DNA of 39,316 nt from assembly GCF_035938995.1 (NCBI RefSeq), contig NZ_DASZGI010000301.1, positions 1 to 39,316 of the forward strand, read 5' to 3'. Shown one piece after another: positions 31,601 through 39,316 of this stretch. A program made the translations under genes and the position numbers. The notes below the pieces were generated by a model. That model saw only the letters and a program-made list of their open reading frames with translations, did no database searches and was not told the origin of the DNA. Within the stretch, counting starts at the first letter, position 1; each line of letters starts with the position of its first letter. Source of the DNA: DASZGI01 sp035938995. Its GTDB lineage: Bacteria; Actinomycetota; Actinomycetes; Streptomycetales; Catenulisporaceae.

Positions 31601-32980
31601 TACCGAGGCGATCTTCGCCGAGTTGCGGTAGATGTTGTAGCCGGTCACCCCGACCGCGTCGGTCGCCGCGCCCCAGGTCAGGTTGATCTGCCCGGACTGC
31701 GGCTGGGTGTAGGCCAGGTTGGTCGGCGCCGTGGGCGGCGTCGCGCTCTGGCCGTTGCGGGTCACGCTGTTGCTGTTGGCCGACTGGTTGCCGGACGCGT
31801 CGCGGGCGCGCACGAAGTACGTGACCGTCTCGGTGGTCGGCGGGTTGTCGGTGTACGTCGTCGCGGTGCTGGGGACGCTGGTCAGCAGCGTGTTGTTGGC
31901 GTAGATGTCGTAGTTCGTCGTGCTCGACGAGGTCGACGCGGTCCAGGTCAGCGTGACGGCGCCGCTGCTGGACTGGGTGTAGGCCAGGTTCGTCGGCGGG
32001 TTCGGCGGCGTGGTGCCGCCCGACGGGCCGTAGACCTGGAACTCGGAGATCTGCCCGGCCGGCCAGCCGGTGTTCGCGGTGATGTTCAGCCGTACATACC
32101 GGGTGGTGGTCTGGGTGAAGTTGATCGTCACCGTGCTGTTGGTCGCCGGGTCGAAGGTGTAGCTCGCCGAGGCGACGATGTCGGAGAAGCTCGACCCGTC
32201 CGTGCTGCCCTGCACCGCGAGGGTCTCGGTGCGCGCGGCCCAGTTGGTGATCGGGGTCTGCAGCACGACCTGGTCGATCGCGACCGTGGAGCCGAGGTCG
32301 ACCTGGAGCCACTGCGGGAAGGCGTTGTTCGTGCTCTCCCAGTAGGTGGACTGGTTACCGTCGTTCGCGTTGCCCGGCGTGTAGTTCTGCGCGGAGCCGC
32401 TGGCGGTCATGTTCTTGCCGAGCGCCAGGTTGGGCGTGGAGGACGAGGCCGGGCCGTAGATCTGGAACTCGGAGATCTGCGCGGCCGCCCAGCCGGTGTT
32501 CGCGGTGATGTTCGCCCGGACGTAGCGGGTGTTCGCGGTGCCGAAGTTGATCGTCACCGTGTTGTTGTTCGCGTTCGGGTCGAACGTGTAGTTCGCGGAC
32601 GCCACGATCGTGGAGAACGTCGAATTGTCCGTGCTGCCCTGGATCGAAAGCGTCTGCGTCCGCGCGCCCCAGCCGGTGGGCAGCTGCAGCACCACCTCGT
32701 TGATCTGGGTGGCGGCGCCCAGGTCGACCTGCGCCCACTGCGGGAAGACGTTCGAGCCGTTGGTGCTCTCCCAGTAGCTGGCCTGGTTGCCGTCGTTGAT
32801 GTTCGTGGCGACGTACTGGCCGTTCACGCTGCTCGCGGTGACGGCCTTGCCCAGCGCCAGATTGCTGCCCGCCGCGTGCGCGGCCGGCGCGGCGACGAGC
32901 GCCGGAAGCAGCGAGGCCAGCAGACCGGCCATCGCGAGCGCGGCGGTCCGCAGCCGAGTGGGTCCGTTTCTCGTTCTCAT
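28679..32980 (-). CDS. Secreted multidomain GH87 alpha-1,3-glucanase (mutanase/mycodextranase)
   Basis: 1433 residues. Signal peptide 1-37; F5/8C (discoidin) domains ~38-177 and ~183-319; two Fn3 domains ~325-410 and ~415-502; a third F5/8C-like domain ~507-642; two CARDB domains ~648-753 and ~757-870; a beta-sandwich ~875-1035; then a right-handed beta-helix ~1045-1433. In the helix Asp1192 (ADGINL) and Asp1215-Asp1216 (TTGDDSF) have spacing 23 and 1, the same as the catalytic Asp1067/1090/1091 I recall for Bacillus circulans Agl-KA. The enzyme would cleave alpha-1,3-glucan of fungal walls or dental-type mutan outside the cell; the repeated beta domains likely bind glucan. AAGGA lies just before the ATG. 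Confidence 0.88.
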   Translation of the reverse strand: MRTRNGPTRLRTAALAMAGLLASLLPALVAAPAAHAAGSNLALGKAVTASSVNGQYVATNINDGNQASYWESTNGSNVFPQWAQVDLGAATQINEVVLQLPTGWGARTQTLSIQGSTDNSTFSTIVASANYTFDPNANNNTVTINFGTANTRYVRANITANTGWAAAQISEFQIYGPASSSTPNLALGKNMTASGSAQNYTPGNANDGNQSTYWESTNNAFPQWLQVDLGSTVAIDQVVLQTPITNWAARTETLAVQGSTDGSSFSDIVASASYTFDPATNSTVTINFTQTTTRYVRLNITANTGWPAGQISEFQVYGPSGGTTPPNPPTNLAYTQSSSGAVTLTWTASTSSSTTNYDIYANNTLLTSVPSTATTYTDNPPTTETVTYFVRARDASGNQSANSNSVTRNGQSATPPTAPTNLAYTQPQSGQINLTWGAATDAVGVTGYNIYRNSAKIASVSGTTLTYTDSVAATLTVSYYVTATNAAGLESSPSNTVTRTGSGGTGTNLALGKPIDGTPYTYIYAPANANDGDVTTYFEGSSYPSNLTVHLGANANITSVVVKLNPATVWSARTQTIAVLGREQSATTFTTLVPAQSYSFDPNSNANTVTIPVTATVADVELSITSNSGAPGGQCAEFQVFGTPAPNPDLTPTSSSWTPSAPVETDNVTTSAVITNQGTAASVGTDVGFYLGTNKVGSTTVGALAPGASQTVSASIGTLSAGSYQLTTKVDETHKNFNLQANQSYTNPTNLVVAPVQSADLVGTLAWTPPNPANGNTVTFTATVKNQGTIATTSGSHGITVTLRDSSNNTVATLTGAVNGVINSGATAAPVTLGTWSAVNGKYDAHMVLATDPNELPIKVPHLTSDTPLFVGQGANMPYDSYKSTTGQLGGSAAVVGPNRTIGDIAGEATGRQAVTLDNTGDSVAWTSRESTNTFVLRYSIPDAPGGGGINATLDLYANGNLVEPLNLTSHYAWLYGAETGPGDSPSAGSPRHIYDESSFMLPSSYPQGTVFKLQKDSGNTSQYAIDFMNLEQTAPTANPDPAHLLVPAGFTGQDVQNAINTVSGSSTYTGVFLPAGQYALTGRIQVGGKGMKIVGAGVWYTQFVAPQNQTNTDTGFDVQSTASGSSFSGFAWFGNYTTRIDGPGHTFQLTNTSNISIDNVWIEHNVVGVWGLTAVTNSSFTNMRIRDTLADGINLTNGSQNNLISNDEARTTGDDSFALFAAQDSCSGCKEINNTIQNVTAIAPWRAAGVAIYGGGSNTVQNFTVSDTLCYPGLTISSLNFGFPFEGFEAAPQTTTIQNFSLQRDGGHFWGNQAFGAIWAFSATNAFQGIRVNNGTITDPTYTGIMFQTDYVGGTAQFPFADTIFTGMSISGAHANNDGFGNGKSGFGIWANPLPEAGQGPAVGTVTFNQLTESNNDVNIENTTSTLTITVN

Positions 32981-33237
32981 CCTCTTCCTTAAGGCGAAAA
33001 CGCGCTCTTCGAGTCGGCTGGAGCGGCGGCGAAAGATCGCGTCGCGGGGAACGCCTTGTCCCCGGCGCGCGATCCACAGCCGCCACCAGGCCTCGCCGGG
33101 CTCGAAGAACCCGTGGGTGTGGGAGGCGCCGAGGAAGCCGGATGCCCCGCACGGAACGACATCGTCGGCGTGGTGCGAGAGTAGATAAATTGCAGTCTTC
33201 GGCTGAGCGTTAACTGCATGTTGATAAAATTTTGCAG

Positions 33238-33258
33238 AGTTACAGCAGGAAGTTACAG
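33238..33258. repeat. Direct repeat AGTTACAG in the GH87/desaturase divergent region
   Basis: AGTTACAG at 33238-33245 and again at 33251-33258 (13-bp period), in an AT-rich patch (33180-33260) unlike its surroundings. On the minus strand this is CTGTAACT-N5-CTGTAACT upstream of the GH87 gene. The 32981-33545 gap otherwise holds only the presumed promoters of the two divergent genes. Confidence 0.45.
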
Positions 33259-33545
33259 ACGCGGCCTGCGCGGGTCAACGGGTTGCAGCGACTTTTTCGC
33301 GCGCGACGCCTCAGCTCCGCACCGGCTTCAGCCGCATTACAGCCGCGCGGTGTCCGTGCGGTCACGGTGCGCACGCGAGCGGGGTGCGCGCGGTCCGCAA
33401 TTCACCGACTTGGCCGGATATCGCGTCGCGGCGTTCATCGGGAGGTTCGCAGCCGTGCCCGACACTGTTAGCGTCGTGTTGACCGCGGTCGGCGGCGAAT
33501 TGAACAGCGTGGATGCCGATCCGCAGCGCCGAGGAGGCAGCAGCC

Positions 33546-34550
33546 ATGGATCTGGCCGACGTGGGGCGGCTCGGACAGCCCGTCATCGAGTCCTCGACGA
33601 CCACCGATGCGGCCCTCGATCCGGAGACGGGGCCCAGGCCCCTCCTCGACGCCCCACAGAACGCCGCCGCGGGCATCGCGATGTGGGTGTTCGTGGTCGG
33701 ACCGCTGCTGAGTCTGGCCGTCATCGTCCCGTTGGCCTGGGGCTGGGGCCTGACGCCGCTGGATCTGGCGATGGCGGTCGTCGGCTATGTCGTCTCCGGA
33801 TTCGGTGTGACGGTGGGTTACCACCGCTGTTTCACGCACCGCGCGTTCAAGGCGCGGCGCGGGTTGCGTATCGCCCTGGCCGTGGCCGGCTCGCTCGCGG
33901 TGGAGGGCTCGCCGGTCCAGTGGGTCGCCAACCATCGGCGTCACCACGCCTTCTCCGACCGCGAGGGCGACCCCCACTCGCCGTGGCGCTACGGCACTGA
34001 TATACGTGCCCTGCTCAAGGGCTTGCTGTACGCGCACATGGGCTGGATGCTGCGGCGGGAGCTGAGCAACCGGGACCGGTTCGCCCCCGACATCAGCGCG
34101 GACCGCGACCTGCGGCTGATCGGCCTTCTGTTCGGCCCGCTGACCGCGGTCTCACTGCTGCTGCCGGCGCTGATCGGCGGGCTGGTCACGCTCTCCTGGA
34201 CCGGCGCGCTGGCCGGGTTCTTCTGGGCCGGGGTGATGCGGATGGCGCTGCTGCACCACATCACCTGGTCGGTGAACTCGGTCTGCCACGTGGCCGGCTC
34301 GCGCCCGTTCGCCAGCCGGGACAAGGCGACGAACTTCTGGCCGCTGGCCGTCATCTCGTTCGGCGAGAACTGGCACAACTCGCACCACGCGGACCCGAGC
34401 GGCGCGCGGCACGGCGTCCTGCCCCGCCAGATCGACCCCTCGGCCCGGCTCATCTGGATCTTCGAGAAGTTCAAGTGGGTCTACGACGTGCGCTGGCCGC
34501 GCACCGACCGGCTCACCGCCAAGCTCCTGCCCGAATCCGATCCGGCCTGA
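33546..34550 (+). CDS. Acyl-CoA delta-9-type fatty acid desaturase
   Basis: 334 residues with four membrane segments. The three histidine boxes of integral membrane desaturases are present: HRCFTH (His93-His98), HRRHH (His130-His134) and HNSHH (His277-His281), plus the GYHR and ENWHN contexts of the stearoyl-CoA/DesA3 group. A di-iron centre would introduce a double bond, typically at C9, using O2 and an electron carrier. ATG 33546 is chosen because GAGGAGG lies 8 nt upstream; ATG 33513 has no SD. No redox partner gene is adjacent. Likely adjusts membrane fluidity. Confidence 0.94.
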   Translation: MDLADVGRLGQPVIESSTTTDAALDPETGPRPLLDAPQNAAAGIAMWVFVVGPLLSLAVIVPLAWGWGLTPLDLAMAVVGYVVSGFGVTVGYHRCFTHRAFKARRGLRIALAVAGSLAVEGSPVQWVANHRRHHAFSDREGDPHSPWRYGTDIRALLKGLLYAHMGWMLRRELSNRDRFAPDISADRDLRLIGLLFGPLTAVSLLLPALIGGLVTLSWTGALAGFFWAGVMRMALLHHITWSVNSVCHVAGSRPFASRDKATNFWPLAVISFGENWHNSHHADPSGARHGVLPRQIDPSARLIWIFEKFKWVYDVRWPRTDRLTAKLLPESDPA

Positions 34551-34785
34551 GCCGGCGGACGCGGCGTCACACCACGGGGACAAGGTCATGGGTGCAGTGT
34601 TCATCGGGCGTTGTCACAAGCTCGCGCTGATGCGCAGGAGCAGCGGTCCGGAGAAGCCGCAGCGAGGGCAGAACGGACAGAACGCGGCGGCGGTGCTAGG
34701 CTCGCGCGGCGCGTCGGAGCACCGCGCCGAAGCAGTATCGGTCGATCCGCCCGACCGCACGTGGCCCGCGCCGTGGACGGTTCGC

Positions 34786-34826
34786 GGCTGAGTAGCGGCT
34801 GCGCTCTTCAGGGAGCGGACTCAGCC
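34786..34826. terminator. Bidirectional terminator at the SARP gene end
   Basis: Outer arms GGCTGAGT (34786-34793) and ACTCAGCC (34819-34826) enclose a second perfect stem CGCTC/GAGCG (34802-34806, 34813-34817). The regulator's stop codon lies in the right arm. The preceding 34551-34785 stretch holds no supported gene. Confidence 0.6.
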
Positions 34827-37800
34827 TTCTCCGAGGCCTAATTCACTCAGCCGCGCCGCGAGCCGGTCGGCGGCCGGCACGCCGAGCCGACGGCAGATCG
34901 CCAGCGCCTGGCTGAGCTGGGCGGCGCCGGCTTCCGGCCGTCCCTCCTGCACGAGGCATTCACCGAGCCCTTCGAGCGCGTCCGCCTCGTCGACCGGTGA
35001 CGCGATCTCGCGGGCCAGGCGCAGCGCCTCGGTGTAGCGGGTCCTGGCCTGGTCAGGATCGCCGGTCGCGGTCAGCACCGCGCCCCAGCGGTTGAGCGCC
35101 TCAGCCTCGCCCTGCGGGTCGCCGACCTGCCGGAACAGCTCCAGCGACTGCTGGTGCGCGCGGATGGCGTCCTTGTAGTCGCCGGTCAGCAACCAGACAC
35201 TGCCGAGATCGTTGATCGCGTTCGCCTCGCCCTGCTTGCTTTCCAGCTCCTGGAACAGCTCCAGTGCGCGCTCGAGCGCCCGGATCGCGTCGCGGTGCTC
35301 CCCGGCCAGCTGCTGCACCTTGCCCAGGCCCAGCAGGCCGATCGCCTGGCCCTGCCGGTCTCCCAGCTCCTGCGAGATCTCCAGGGCGAGCGAGTGCGCT
35401 TCCACCGAGCCGGTGAAGTCGCCGATCATCCGCCGGACATGGCCGAGACCTGACAAGGCACCGCGCTGGCCGAGGAGGCTGCCGAGCTCCCGGAACAACT
35501 CGAGCGCCCGCTCCTGCGCCTCGACCACGCCCGCGTAGTCCCCAGTGATCTGACGCACGGAGCCGAGGCCGAACAGGGCGATCGCCTGCCCTTGCCGGTC
35601 CCCGATCTCAGTCGTGAGCCGAAGCGAGCGCTCCAGCGCCTGGGTGGCCCCCGCGTAGTCCCCAGTCATCCGCCGGACGGTGCCGATTTCGGCGAGGGCA
35701 CGCGCGTTGCCACGCCGATCGCCGATCCGCTCATACAGATCGATGGCCTGCCCTAGCGTGTCGATCGCTTGCTTGTAGTCGTCGAGGAGCCAGCGGACGG
35801 TGCCCAGTTCGGTCAGTGCATTGGCTTCGCAGAGTGCGTCCCCGGATGCGCGGGCCAGATCGAGGGCACGCCCCGTGGCCTCGACCGCACCGTCGTAGTC
35901 ATCGCCGAGCCAGCGCACCGTGGCCAGGTCGGTGAGCGCGGTGGCCTCGCCGAGCTGATCGCCCCGCCGTTCCGCGACCTCGGCGGCGGCGGTGTGCAGC
36001 CGCAACGCCTGAGGCCACGGCCCGTGGCTGCGCAGGTAGCCGTGCATCGCGACGGGCAACGCGACGGCGTGGAGTGCGTCCGCGCGCCCGGCCGACAGAT
36101 CCACGGCGGCGATGAGATTCGGCAACTCGGCGCGTATCCAGGCCGCGGATTCCTCCAGCGTGCCGGGATCGGGCCGTTCTCGGGGCGGGTGGCGCACGGC
36201 GGCGGCCGATCCCGGAGTGCGCCGCGCCAGGAACCGGTCGGCTGCCCGGGCCGTGTCCAGGTAGTAGTCGAGCAGTCGGTCGACCGCGGCGTCGCGCTCC
36301 TCCGCGGCCTCCTGCTCCGTCATCGCGCGGGCGTACAAGCGCACCAGGTCGTGCGGCCGGTAGCGGCCCGGGTCGTCGTCGATCAGCAGGTTGTGGTCGA
36401 CCAGGTCCTCGAGCAGACGCTCGGCGGAACGCAGGTCACTGTCGAGCAGCGCGGCGGCCGCGTACGCGTCGGTGTCGGGACCGGGGAGCAGCCCCAGGTG
36501 CCGGAACAGCCGCTGCTGCGGTTCGGTCAAGCCCTGATACGAGAGGTCGAAGACGGTGGCGAGTTCGTGCTCTCCATCGGTCAGCGCGGTGACCCGGCGG
36601 CTCTGGTCGCGCAGCAGCCGCACGAGGTAGTCCACGGTCCAGGCGGGCCGGTGGCGCAGCAGCGCGGCGGCGATCCGCAGCGCCAGCGGCAGTCTGCCGC
36701 ACAGGGCCGCGAGTTCCTGCACGGCCGGGTCGTCCGGAGCCACCCGCTGGTCGCCGACCATGACACGCAGCAGCTCGACGGCGTCCTCGGCGGGCAGCAC
36801 GTCCAGCGACACCACGCGGGCGTCGTCCAGCCCCTTGAGCCGGCGGCGGCTGGTGACCAGGACGAGACAGCCGGGCGCGGCCGGAAGCAGGGGCCTGACC
36901 TGCGCCTCGCTCGAGGCGTTGTCCAGCAGGATCAGGGTTCGGGTATCGCTGAGCCGATTGCGGTAGACCGCCGCGCGCTCCTCGAGGTCCTGCGGGATCT
37001 GCTGCGGCGGCACGCTCAGCGCGCGCAGGAACCAGTCAAGCGCCTCGCCCGCGCTGCGCGGCCGATAGCCCCGCGTGTAGCCGTGCAGATCGATGAACAG
37101 CTGACCGTCCGGGAACCGCTCGGCGAAGCGGTGCGCGGCGTGCACGGCGAGCGCGGTCTTGCCGATGCCGGCCATTCCGTCGATCGCTGAGATCGTTACC
37201 GTGCCGCCGCCCGCGCTGGTCTGCGAGGACAGCGCGGAGAGCAGCTCGAGCTCGGCCGAGCGACCGGTGAAGTGCCCGGCCGCCGCCGGAAGCTGGCGCG
37301 GCACGGGCCTCGGGTCGCTGCGGGGCGCCGGCTCGGGGCGCGGGGCGAGCGACTCGGCGTCCCCGGCCAGGATCGCGGCATGTAGATCGCGCAGCTCAGG
37401 GCCCGGTTCCACGCCCAGCTCCCCGACCAGAACCTGCCGCACGTCGCGATACACCGCCAGCGCCTCAGCCTGGCGGCCGCACCGGGCCAGCGCGAGCATC
37501 AGCTGTGCGTGCAGCCTCTCGCGCAGCGGATACTCCGCTGCCAGCGCCTGCAGCTCAGGGATCACCCGCTCGTCATTGCCGAGGTTGAGTTCAGCCTCGA
37601 TGCGGCCCTCACACGCCTGGAGGCGCAGGTTCTCCAGGCGAGGGCGCCAGACCTCGGTGAGCGTCTGAGACGGGATGTCGACCAGCGGGGTGCCGCGCCA
37701 CAGGTCCAGCGCGGCGGCGGCGACCGTCGCCGCCTCGGACCAGCCGCTCCGTCCCAGAGCGGCGCCCGCCTCGCGGCACAGGGCCTCGAAGCGCAGCACG

Positions 37801-38102
37801 TCCAGTTCTGCCTCGTCGACATGGATCAGGTAGCCGGGGTCGCGCGACACGATCCGGGCTTGTGCGTCCGGGCCGAGCGCGTTGCGCAGGCGCATCACAT
37901 GGCTGCGCAGCGTGACGGCGAAGGCGGGTGGCGGCGCCCCGTCCCAGACCACCTCGGCCAGCGCGTCCACCGAGACCGGTTCGTTGGCGCGCAGGAGCAG
38001 CGCGGCGAGCAGCACACGCAGGCGCGGTCCGAGCGGCGGCGGCGCCGGCTGCCCGTCTTCGTCGCCGAAGACGAGAAGCGGACCCAACAACGCGAACCGC
38101 AT
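34821..38102 (-). CDS. AfsR/SARP-family regulator: BTAD, NB-ARC ATPase and nine TPR repeats
   Basis: 1093 residues. DNA-binding trans_reg_C winged helix ~1-93; bacterial transcriptional activator domain ~94-242; Pro/Arg linker; STAND NTPase ~275-560 with Walker A GMAGIGKTA (309-317) and Walker B LILLD (390-394); helical spacer; then nine TPR-like repeats of exactly 40 residues from ~722 to ~1082. This is the large SARP layout of Streptomyces AfsR, which integrates phosphorylation signals and activates antibiotic or developmental genes; there is no linked afsS-like gene or biosynthetic cluster here. ATG 38102 chosen; the frame is complete. Target genes unknown. Confidence 0.92.
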   Translation of the reverse strand: MRFALLGPLLVFGDEDGQPAPPPLGPRLRVLLAALLLRANEPVSVDALAEVVWDGAPPPAFAVTLRSHVMRLRNALGPDAQARIVSRDPGYLIHVDEAELDVLRFEALCREAGAALGRSGWSEAATVAAAALDLWRGTPLVDIPSQTLTEVWRPRLENLRLQACEGRIEAELNLGNDERVIPELQALAAEYPLRERLHAQLMLALARCGRQAEALAVYRDVRQVLVGELGVEPGPELRDLHAAILAGDAESLAPRPEPAPRSDPRPVPRQLPAAAGHFTGRSAELELLSALSSQTSAGGGTVTISAIDGMAGIGKTALAVHAAHRFAERFPDGQLFIDLHGYTRGYRPRSAGEALDWFLRALSVPPQQIPQDLEERAAVYRNRLSDTRTLILLDNASSEAQVRPLLPAAPGCLVLVTSRRRLKGLDDARVVSLDVLPAEDAVELLRVMVGDQRVAPDDPAVQELAALCGRLPLALRIAAALLRHRPAWTVDYLVRLLRDQSRRVTALTDGEHELATVFDLSYQGLTEPQQRLFRHLGLLPGPDTDAYAAAALLDSDLRSAERLLEDLVDHNLLIDDDPGRYRPHDLVRLYARAMTEQEAAEERDAAVDRLLDYYLDTARAADRFLARRTPGSAAAVRHPPRERPDPGTLEESAAWIRAELPNLIAAVDLSAGRADALHAVALPVAMHGYLRSHGPWPQALRLHTAAAEVAERRGDQLGEATALTDLATVRWLGDDYDGAVEATGRALDLARASGDALCEANALTELGTVRWLLDDYKQAIDTLGQAIDLYERIGDRRGNARALAEIGTVRRMTGDYAGATQALERSLRLTTEIGDRQGQAIALFGLGSVRQITGDYAGVVEAQERALELFRELGSLLGQRGALSGLGHVRRMIGDFTGSVEAHSLALEISQELGDRQGQAIGLLGLGKVQQLAGEHRDAIRALERALELFQELESKQGEANAINDLGSVWLLTGDYKDAIRAHQQSLELFRQVGDPQGEAEALNRWGAVLTATGDPDQARTRYTEALRLAREIASPVDEADALEGLGECLVQEGRPEAGAAQLSQALAICRRLGVPAADRLAARLSELGLGEG

Positions 38103-38244
38103 GCGGACTCCCAGGCGCGGTCGCCGACCGCTTATCGCAGGCCACGATGACCATAGGGCAGATCGATGCTACCCGTATGCAACGAGGATTCCACAGCATT
38201 GCCACGGCCGCCGTCCACACTTATCCCGGCGCCGCTGACTGTCT

Positions 38245-38276
38245 GGGCCGCCGCCCCGCCTGAAGCGCGGCGGCCC
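38245..38276 (-). terminator. Terminator hairpin after the CooC-like ATPase gene
   Basis: GGGCCGCCGC (38245-38254) and GCGGCGGCCC (38267-38276), a perfect 10-bp stem with a 12-nt loop, 33 bp past the ATPase stop. No T-tract. Confidence 0.55.
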
Positions 38277-38308
38277 CGGACGGGGGCAGCCAGCGGCGGA
38301 CTAACTCG

Positions 38309-39277
38309 TCACGCCGCGAGTAGGTCAAGCGCCCGCGGTCCGTGTTCGAACTCAGGGTCGACCTGACCGGACAGGTCTACGCCCACTGCCTTGTTCGCCC
38401 AGGCGCGTGCGTTGCGCAGGTGGAAGTCGATCGCCTGGCGCTGAAACTGTCCCCAGTCCTTCTCGCAGCCGTCGACGATGAGTCGGAACAGGTCGAGGGA
38501 CTCCCGGTTCGCGGGCTCGAGGGCGTCCAGCGGGGCGTAGCGGCCCTGCTCCGCGGCGCGGACGTAGGCCGAGGTCGTGAGGCAGGTCAGCAGGTCGTCG
38601 CCGACGCGCTCGCGCAGGAACTCCTCGTCCTCGGGACCGGTGACCTTGTTGCCGATCACCGCGATCCGGACGCCGTAGCCGTCGGCGTATTCGCGGTACT
38701 GGCGGTAGACCGACACGCCGCGCAGGGTGGGCTCGGCGACCAGGAAGGTGAGGTCGAAGCGGGTGAACATGCCGGAGGCGAAGCTGTCCGCGCCGGCGGT
38801 CATGTCCACGACGACGTATTCGCCCTCGGTGTCGACGAGGTGGTTGAGGTACAGCTCTACCGCGCCGGTCTTGGAGTGGTAGCAGGCGACGCCGAGGTCC
38901 TCCTCGGTGAACGGCCCGGTGGCCATCAGCCGCACCCCGCTAGCGTCCACGCTCCAGTCGCGGTGGAACGGATCGTCCCCGTCCAGGCGCAGCAGCCGCG
39001 AGCCGCGACCGGCCGGGGTGGTCTTGACCATCTCGGCGGCGGAGGCGATCCGGGGATTGTCGCCGCGCAGGTATTCCTTGATCGAGTGCAACTGGCCGCC
39101 GAGCGCCGGAACCGCGCAAGCGGCCCGGTCGTCCAGTCCGAGCGCGACTCCGAGGTGCTGGTTGATGTCCGCGTCGACGGCGACCACCGGCGCGCCGGCC
39201 GCGGCCAGGTGTCGGGCGAAGAGCGCGGACAGGGTGGTCTTCCCACTGCCGCCCTTACCGACGAACGCGACGCGCAC
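38309..39277 (-). CDS. CooC/MinD-like P-loop ATPase
   Basis: 322 residues of the deviant-Walker (MinD/Mrp/CooC) SIMIBI class. The P-loop KGGSGKTT (8-15) includes the signature Lys; switch I is VAVDADINQHLG and switch II VVVDMTAGADSF. Insertions after switch I and the C-terminal helical extension resemble CooC, which inserts nickel into CO dehydrogenase, but the CooC CxC metal motif is not present and no CO dehydrogenase gene is near. Start GTG 39277 is preceded by AAGGAGG. A 15-bp Zur-like palindrome lies 20 bp upstream, so a role in metal allocation under zinc limitation is the best inference. The partner is unknown. Confidence 0.86.
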   Translation of the reverse strand: MRVAFVGKGGSGKTTLSALFARHLAAAGAPVVAVDADINQHLGVALGLDDRAACAVPALGGQLHSIKEYLRGDNPRIASAAEMVKTTPAGRGSRLLRLDGDDPFHRDWSVDASGVRLMATGPFTEEDLGVACYHSKTGAVELYLNHLVDTEGEYVVVDMTAGADSFASGMFTRFDLTFLVAEPTLRGVSVYRQYREYADGYGVRIAVIGNKVTGPEDEEFLRERVGDDLLTCLTTSAYVRAAEQGRYAPLDALEPANRESLDLFRLIVDGCEKDWGQFQRQAIDFHLRNARAWANKAVGVDLSGQVDPEFEHGPRALDLLAA

Positions 39278-39296
39278 GCCGCCTCCTTACAGAAGA

Positions 39297-39311
39297 TGAA
39301 AGTCGTTTTCA
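39297..39311. promoter_or_regulatory. Zur-box-like palindrome upstream of the CooC-like ATPase
   Basis: TGAAAGTCGTTTTCA has perfect TGAAA/TTTCA arms, the outer parts of the actinobacterial Zur box (TGAAAATNATTTTCA-like). It lies just ahead of the SD of the ATPase gene, where a repressor would block it, and could also serve a divergent gene beyond the window end. Confidence 0.5.
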
Positions 39312-39316
39312 ACCGC

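Noticed and set aside
28676..32992. A 1438-codon open frame on the plus strand opposite the GH87 gene
   Set aside because: It is a mirror of the glucanase gene: high GC at third positions removes stops from the antisense frame. Its product is Arg/Val/Gly/Asp low-complexity without domains, while the minus-strand product has clear domains and a signal peptide.
34588..34791. A 67-codon plus-strand frame ending in the terminator at the SARP gene end
   Set aside because: Third-position GC is lower than in neighbouring genes, the product has no recognisable features, and there is no SD.
38309..39277. ParA-type plasmid partition protein
   Set aside because: The ATPase has the deviant Walker box but its insertions and C-terminal extension resemble CooC/MinD. 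No parB gene or parS-like site is visible.

Overview
The window is very GC-rich. Its genes strongly prefer G or C in the third codon position and are often joined by ATGA or GTGA stop/start overlaps. Several have a TANNNT -10 box only 5-8 bases before the start codon, as in leaderless transcripts. With an AfsR/SARP-type regulator, LysE/LysG, CsoR and a Tat-exported Rieske lipoprotein, this points to a filamentous, Streptomyces-like actinomycete (Actinomycetota). The genus cannot be fixed from the sequence. No tRNA, rRNA, CRISPR array or intact insertion sequence was seen.

Layout. 1-3.0 kb: a complete csoR-copZ-copA copper operon on the minus strand with a palindromic CsoR-type operator. 3.0-3.4 kb: a candidate Crp-type site and an intrinsic terminator lying inside a coding-looking small ORF. 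3.4-7.6 kb: a lone STAS protein, a divergent lysG/lysE regulator-exporter pair, 6-phosphogluconate dehydrogenase, and a small ORF coupled to a GNAT-like protein. 7.6-11.1 kb: a CDF cation transporter, a Tat/lipoprotein Rieske protein, an uncharacterised cytoplasmic protein and a secreted beta-rich protein. 11.2-20.5 kb: a glycan island with a GT87 mannosyltransferase-like protein and a DUF2079 protein facing a GT4 glycosyltransferase/methyltransferase pair, then a translationally coupled run of a large polytopic protein, a GT2 polyprenol-phosphate glycosyltransferase and a YbhN-type membrane protein.

20.5-24.4 kb is the most intriguing part. An ECF-like sigma factor is coupled by ATGA to a membrane protein with a cytoplasmic N-terminus and an outer Rieske [2Fe-2S] domain, which has the layout of a redox-sensing anti-sigma factor. 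It is divergent from a lipoprotein cupredoxin coupled by GTGA to an exported metallophosphoesterase. The shared intergenic region carries a 16-14-14-16 bp array of related repeats.

24.4-28.5 kb: a zinc polyol/sugar dehydrogenase divergent from an IlvD/Edd aldonate dehydratase across a perfect inverted repeat (an oxidative, non-phosphorylative sugar route), then an ArsR-like regulator. 28.5-33 kb: a 1433-residue secreted multidomain GH87 alpha-1,3-glucanase candidate with its Asp triad. 33.5-39.3 kb: a delta-9-type fatty acid desaturase, a SARP-NB-ARC-TPR regulator with nine 40-residue repeats, and a CooC/MinD-like ATPase preceded by a Zur-box-like palindrome at the window edge.
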